From the NCBI RefSeq assembly GCF_019039055.1, contig NZ_JAHOPB010000001.1:1612001-1676000 (forward strand): a DNA stretch of 64,000 bases, given 5' to 3'. The stretch comes from Reyranella humidisoli (GTDB lineage Bacteria > Pseudomonadota > Alphaproteobacteria > Reyranellales > Reyranellaceae). The position numbers and the translations under genes are program-made. The stretch's first letter is position 1. Each line of letters begins with the position of its first letter. Positions 60,742-64,000 of the stretch are shown one piece after another. The notes beneath the pieces are model-generated. The model had not been told where the DNA came from. It made no database searches and worked only from the letters and a program-made list of their open reading frames with translations.

Positions 60742-61305
60742 TCAGACCTTCTCGATCTCGATCGTCTTCTTGACCGCAGGCCGTTCCAGCATGCGGGCAT
60801 GGTGGGCTTCGAGCGCGGGGAAGTCGCCCGGCTTGCGCTCGAGCTGGTCGCGGAAGCGCCAGTAGACGCGGAACAGGTGGATGTCGGCGATCGAATAGCG
60901 ATCACCCAGGATCCATGTGCGATTGCCCAGGCGCTTGTCCGCCACCGCGTAGAGTTCGCGGGCTTCCGCGACGCCCTGCCGGATCGCCGGATGAATCGTC
61001 GAGGCGACGTAGGACATCCACGAGACAGCCTGCGCCTCGGCTTCCGTGTCGCCGGCCGGCAGCAGGTTCGCCGCGGGATAAGTACGGGCGAGATAGAACA
61101 GGATGCCGGCCACCTCGGTGAGTGGTTTCCCGTCGATCATCAGGACCGGCACCTTGCCCACCGGATTGACGGCAAGGAAGTCGGACGTGCGCGTCTCCTT
61201 GCGCGGCACCGAGACGGCGTGCTTGTCGAAGGTGGCGCCGACCTCGTGGAGGGCGATGTGGGCTGCCATGGAGCTGGAGCCGGGCGAGTAATAGAGCTTG
61301 AGCAT
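60742..61305 (-). CDS. glutathione S-transferase
   Basis: This 187-residue protein has a thioredoxin-like N-domain (LKLYYSPGSSSMAAHIALHE, VGKVPVLMIDGKPLTEVAGI, where Pro is cis and the following Glu-type residues bind glutathione). The helical C-domain is YAVADKRLGNRTWILGDRYS with ADIHLFRVYWRF. The Ser-rich SPGSSSM start suggests a beta-class-like or related bacterial enzyme. It probably conjugates or reduces electrophiles. It begins 54 bases from the divergent 2-hydroxyacid dehydrogenase gene. Confidence 0.9.
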   Translation of the reverse strand: MLKLYYSPGSSSMAAHIALHEVGATFDKHAVSVPRKETRTSDFLAVNPVGKVPVLMIDGKPLTEVAGILFYLARTYPAANLLPAGDTEAEAQAVSWMSYVASTIHPAIRQGVAEARELYAVADKRLGNRTWILGDRYSIADIHLFRVYWRFRDQLERKPGDFPALEAHHARMLERPAVKKTIEIEKV

Positions 61306-61359
61306 GGTCAAAGCGTACCATGCCTGTCATCGCGGTCGAAGGTTGGTTATCCTCCCGCC

Positions 61360-62358
61360 ATGACCACGCTTCTGCTTTCGTCCCATGCGCTTCGTGTCTG
61401 GGGCGAGCGAATTGCGGCAGCCGTGCCGCCGGGCACGCTGTCCTTCCTTACTGCCGAAGCGGCGCTGGCCGCCGACGGACCCGGCGCCGCCGATATCGCC
61501 TTCATGACCCGCGAGGTCACGGGCAAGTCCAGTCCGGGCAATCTGACGCCCGAATTGCAGGGCTTCGACGCGGTCGTGCTCAAGTCGCCGAACCTGAAAT
61601 GGCTGCAGATCCACCCGGCCGGGGCCGAACGGCCGATCTATCGCGAATTGCGAGCGCGCGGCGTCAAGGTGACGACCGCCTCGGGCGCCACGGCCGTCAC
61701 CGTAGCGCACAGCACCCTGGGCGCCGTGATCGCGATCAACCGGCGCTTCCCGCTGCTGGCCGATGCACAGCGCCGCCATGCCTGGGAGCCGCGGCTGGGT
61801 GAGCGCTCGCCGCGCGACCTGGCCGGCCAGTGTGCCGTGATCGTCGGCATGGGACCGATCGGACAGAACATCGCCAGGCTGCTCGCGATGCTGGGCATGC
61901 GCGCCATCGGCGTGCGGCGCACCGCCGAGCCGGTTGAGCCGTGTGAGCGCGTCGTCGCCTATGAGCAGTTGCACCAGGTGCTGCCGGAAGCCGACTGGCT
62001 GATCCTCTGCTGCCCGGCCTCGCCGGTGACGCGCGGCATCGCCAATGCGGCGGCCTTCGCGGCGATGCCCGACGGTGCGCATTTCGTGAACGTCGCGCGC
62101 GGCGAAGTCGCGGTGGAGAACGACGTCATCGCCGCGTTGCAGAGCGGCAAGCTCGGCGGCGCCTATCTCGACGTGTTCGAGCGCGAGCCGCTCGATCCGG
62201 CCTCGCCGCTGTGGGACCTGCCCAACGTGCTGGTCTCGCCGCACACCGCCAGCCATTCGCTGGGGCAGAACGAGGCGATCTTCGGCATCTTCCTCGAAAA
62301 CCTCGCGCGCTTCCGCGCCGGTCAGGCGTTGCGTAACGACGTCGACAGGCTCGGCTGA
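61360..62358 (+). CDS. D-isomer-specific 2-hydroxyacid dehydrogenase
   Basis: This 332-residue NAD-dependent enzyme has the Rossmann motif CAVIVGMGPIGQNIARLLAM, a substrate-binding Arg in HFVNVARGEVAVENDVIAAL, Glu in GGAYLDVFEREPLDPASPLW and the catalytic His in LVSPHTASHSLGQNEAI. It reduces a 2-keto acid or oxidises a D-2-hydroxyacid; the exact acid is not readable. ATG 61360 fits the family. The 3' end overlaps the opposite CobW-type gene by 37 bases. Confidence 0.9.
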   Translation: MTTLLLSSHALRVWGERIAAAVPPGTLSFLTAEAALAADGPGAADIAFMTREVTGKSSPGNLTPELQGFDAVVLKSPNLKWLQIHPAGAERPIYRELRARGVKVTTASGATAVTVAHSTLGAVIAINRRFPLLADAQRRHAWEPRLGERSPRDLAGQCAVIVGMGPIGQNIARLLAMLGMRAIGVRRTAEPVEPCERVVAYEQLHQVLPEADWLILCCPASPVTRGIANAAAFAAMPDGAHFVNVARGEVAVENDVIAALQSGKLGGAYLDVFEREPLDPASPLWDLPNVLVSPHTASHSLGQNEAIFGIFLENLARFRAGQALRNDVDRLG

Positions 62359-63293
62359 AGCGCACGCGCGACCGCCTCGCGGTCGAGGCGCGCCCTTAGG
62401 CCGATGACTACCAGCTTGCCCGGTGTCGCGCCGGGAGGTGCCGCGTCGATCTCGAAGCGCTGGCCAACGACATGCAGCGCGATCGGTTTGCCGTCACCGC
62501 GATTCAGGATGCCCTTGGCGCGCAGCACGCCGGTGCCAGGCGCGCCGAGGCTCTGGCCGAGCTCCGCGGCGTCGACGTCATCGGGCACATCCAACTCCAG
62601 TGAGTCGTAGAGCGATGCCGCGTCCGGCGCGCCGGGCGTCGTGAGTGTCGCCGACAGGCGAGGCGCTGCGCCGTCGCGCAGGCCGAGCAGCAGGTCGGGC
62701 GCGATCTCGGCCCGTGTTGCCGGGATAAGCCGTGCCGCGGGACTTTGCGTCGCCAGCCACGCGAGCGTCTCCTGCAATGACGTCTCGTCCACGAGATCGC
62801 AGCGATTGGCAATGACGAGGTCGGCGGCGGCGAGCTGGCGGGTGATCGTGTCGCCGAGGTAGGCGTCGTCGGCCATCGTCCGCACGGTCTCGACGTCGAC
62901 CATCACGACGATGCCGTCGATGCGATAGGCCGGCAGGAGGGTGACGGCGCTGGCGACCATGCCCGGCAGCGCGACGCCGCTGGTCTCCAGCACCACGCGC
63001 TCGATGTCCGGCCGCTGCTCGGGCAGCGTCATCAGCGTGTCCATCAGGTCGGAGCCGTAGCTGCAGCAGACGCAGCCGCCGGAAATCTCCAGCGTGTCGC
63101 CGCTCGACGACACGATCAGGTCGCGGTCGATCGGCGTCGCGCCGAAATCGTTGACCAGCACGGCGAGCCGCTGGCCGTCGGCGGCGCGCAGCAGGCGATT
63201 GACGAGCGTCGTCTTGCCGGTGCCGAGATAGCCGCCGATCACCGTGACCGGCAGCCGCCCGCCGGGCCGTGCCCCGCTCACGTCTTCGCTCAC
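62322..63293 (-). CDS. CobW/COG0523-family GTPase
   Basis: The protein is 323 residues. The GTPase loop is VTVIGGYLGTGKTTLVNRLL and switch region LVNDFGATPIDRDLIVSSSG. The metal-binding CxCC motif lies in LEISGGCVCCSYGSDLMDTL; VVLETSGVALP and VIANRCDLVDE are also conserved. The C-terminal domain starts around 230. Such proteins deliver zinc, cobalt or iron to target enzymes. The start is GTG 63293, overlapping the stop of the amidohydrolase gene, so the two are one operon and the amidohydrolase is a plausible metal client. The long frame upstream of 63293 is a shadow. Confidence 0.88.
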   Translation of the reverse strand: MSEDVSGARPGGRLPVTVIGGYLGTGKTTLVNRLLRAADGQRLAVLVNDFGATPIDRDLIVSSSGDTLEISGGCVCCSYGSDLMDTLMTLPEQRPDIERVVLETSGVALPGMVASAVTLLPAYRIDGIVVMVDVETVRTMADDAYLGDTITRQLAAADLVIANRCDLVDETSLQETLAWLATQSPAARLIPATRAEIAPDLLLGLRDGAAPRLSATLTTPGAPDAASLYDSLELDVPDDVDAAELGQSLGAPGTGVLRAKGILNRGDGKPIALHVVGQRFEIDAAPPGATPGKLVVIGLRARLDREAVARALQPSLSTSLRNA

Positions 63294-64000
63294 ACCCCGT
63301 TGGCGGGGAAGGGACGGCCGCCCTGGACCGTGCCCCAGATGCGCACGTCCTTCAGCTTGTCCGGCGCGATCTCCAGCGGATCGTCCTCCAGCACCGCGAA
63401 GTCGGCGCGCTTGCCGCACTCGATCGAGCCGACCTCGCCATCGAGCCTGAGCGTCCAGGCGGCGCCCAGCGTGATCGTGCGCAGCGCGTCGGCCACCGAG
63501 ATGGCCTCGCTGGTGCCGAGCGTCCGGCCGCTGGCGGTAAGCCGGTTGACGGCGCACCACGCCGTGAAGATCGGGCCGAGCGGCGTCACCGGCGCGTCGG
63601 AATGGATCGCGAGCGGCACGCCGCTGGCCAGCGCGGTGGCGCAGGCGTTCATGCGCATCGCCCGTTCCGGGCCGACCGTCGTCTCGTAGTGCTGGTCGCC
63701 CCAGTAGAAGTGATGGTTTGGGAACAGGTTGGCGCACATGCCGAGCCGCGCCATGCGCCGAAACTGCGCGGCGTCGGCGAGCTGGCAATGCTGCAGCGTG
63801 AAGCGATGGTCGCGCGCCGGCTGGTCGAGCAGCGCGCCTTCGAGGCAATCCAGCGCCATCTCGGTCGCCTGGTCGCCATTGGTGTGGCTGTGCACCAGCA
63901 CGCCCTTCTGTAGTGCGAGCTTGTAGAGGCCGCTGATCGCCTCGGGCGGCGTGTACCACAGGCCGTTCGGCGCGCCGTTGTAGTAGCCGGGCCACCGCAG
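63290..64000 (-). CDS. amidohydrolase-family protein (YtcJ-like), 5' end outside the window
   Basis: At least 236 residues of the C-terminal part are visible. LVHSHTNGDQATEMALDCLE has the His-x-His-type metal ligands and HCQLADAAQFRRMARLGMCA supplies another histidine. LAIHSDAPVTPLGPIFTAWC carries the catalytic aspartate, and SIECGKRADFAVLEDDPLEI is the typical ending beta-sandwich. This is the YtcJ/AEPP-like branch of metal-dependent hydrolases, acting on C-N bonds of an unknown compound. The frame is open to the edge, so the start is missing. It overlaps the CobW-type gene downstream by four bases. Confidence 0.88.
   Translation of the reverse strand: MRWPGYYNGAPNGLWYTPPEAISGLYKLALQKGVLVHSHTNGDQATEMALDCLEGALLDQPARDHRFTLQHCQLADAAQFRRMARLGMCANLFPNHHFYWGDQHYETTVGPERAMRMNACATALASGVPLAIHSDAPVTPLGPIFTAWCAVNRLTASGRTLGTSEAISVADALRTITLGAAWTLRLDGEVGSIECGKRADFAVLEDDPLEIAPDKLKDVRIWGTVQGGRPFPANGV

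Noticed and set aside
62322..63995. 557-residue minus-strand frame
   Set aside because: The first 234 residues are Arg/Ala/Gly-rich shadow of the amidohydrolase gene; the real CobW-type protein starts at GTG 63293.

Overview
The window is high-GC DNA with dense operons, frequent ATGA/TGATG start-stop overlaps and an alphaproteobacterial gene repertoire. Examples are a NarK1-NarK2 fusion, a PpiC-type isomerase and DUF2478 in the nar operon, DUF2950/DUF3300 neighbours, NIPSNAP proteins and stand-alone xanthine-dehydrogenase-type large subunits. A soil or water Rhodospirillales/Hyphomicrobiales-like bacterium (Reyranella-like) fits, but this is inferred from gene content; no rRNA or marker gene settles it.

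Layout: (a) 0-1.9 kb, accessory DNA: a tight minus-strand trio (unknown protein, HTH protein, partial protein), a truncated N-terminus resembling a DrmD-type helicase, and a decayed IS3-family transposase. (b) 1.9-15.9 kb, nitrate respiration: nnrS and a Crp/Fnr-family regulator on the minus strand, a regulatory gap with an FNR-type box, then narK (fusion)-narG-narH-narJ-narI-ppiC-unknown-DUF2478 and two membrane/lipoprotein genes on the plus strand. (c) 16.4-20.0 kb: acyl-CoA dehydrogenase, a decayed serine recombinase, tRNA-Arg(CCT) and a nitronate-monooxygenase-like gene. (d) 20.1-26.1 kb: a visibly AT-richer island that starts with IS256 and tyrosine-integrase remnants. It carries two glycosyltransferases and a nucleotidyltransferase, converging on an unrecognised 455-residue protein, a small Cys-containing protein and a frameshifted gene. 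This is the least explained part of the window. (e) 26.7-31.5 kb: SDR plus thiolase, a single-domain response regulator, an FAD oxidoreductase and a PPOX-fold stress protein. (f) 31.5-46.7 kb: RND efflux pair, methyltransferase/CoxL-like/FAD oxidoreductase operon, Baeyer-Villiger monooxygenase, SRPBCC-YceI-VOC run, aminotransferase and an FMN glutamate-synthase-like protein. (g) 46.7-54 kb: modBC without modA, an MsrQ-like membrane protein, and envelope proteins of unknown role (DUF3300, DUF2950, coiled coil). (h) 54-64 kb: LysR divergent from SnoaL-like/SDR, enolase-superfamily protein plus NIPSNAP, a second CoxL-like protein, GST, a 2-hydroxyacid dehydrogenase, a CobW-type GTPase and a partial amidohydrolase.

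How it fits together: the best understood unit is anaerobic nitrate respiration. NarK imports nitrate and exports nitrite, NarGHI reduces nitrate, NarJ matures NarG, and NnrS with the Crp-type regulator connects to nitric oxide. ModBC and the DUF2478 protein connect to molybdenum supply, which NarG and both CoxL-like proteins need. The remaining regions look like scattered catabolic and envelope functions, interrupted by two zones of mobile-element decay.
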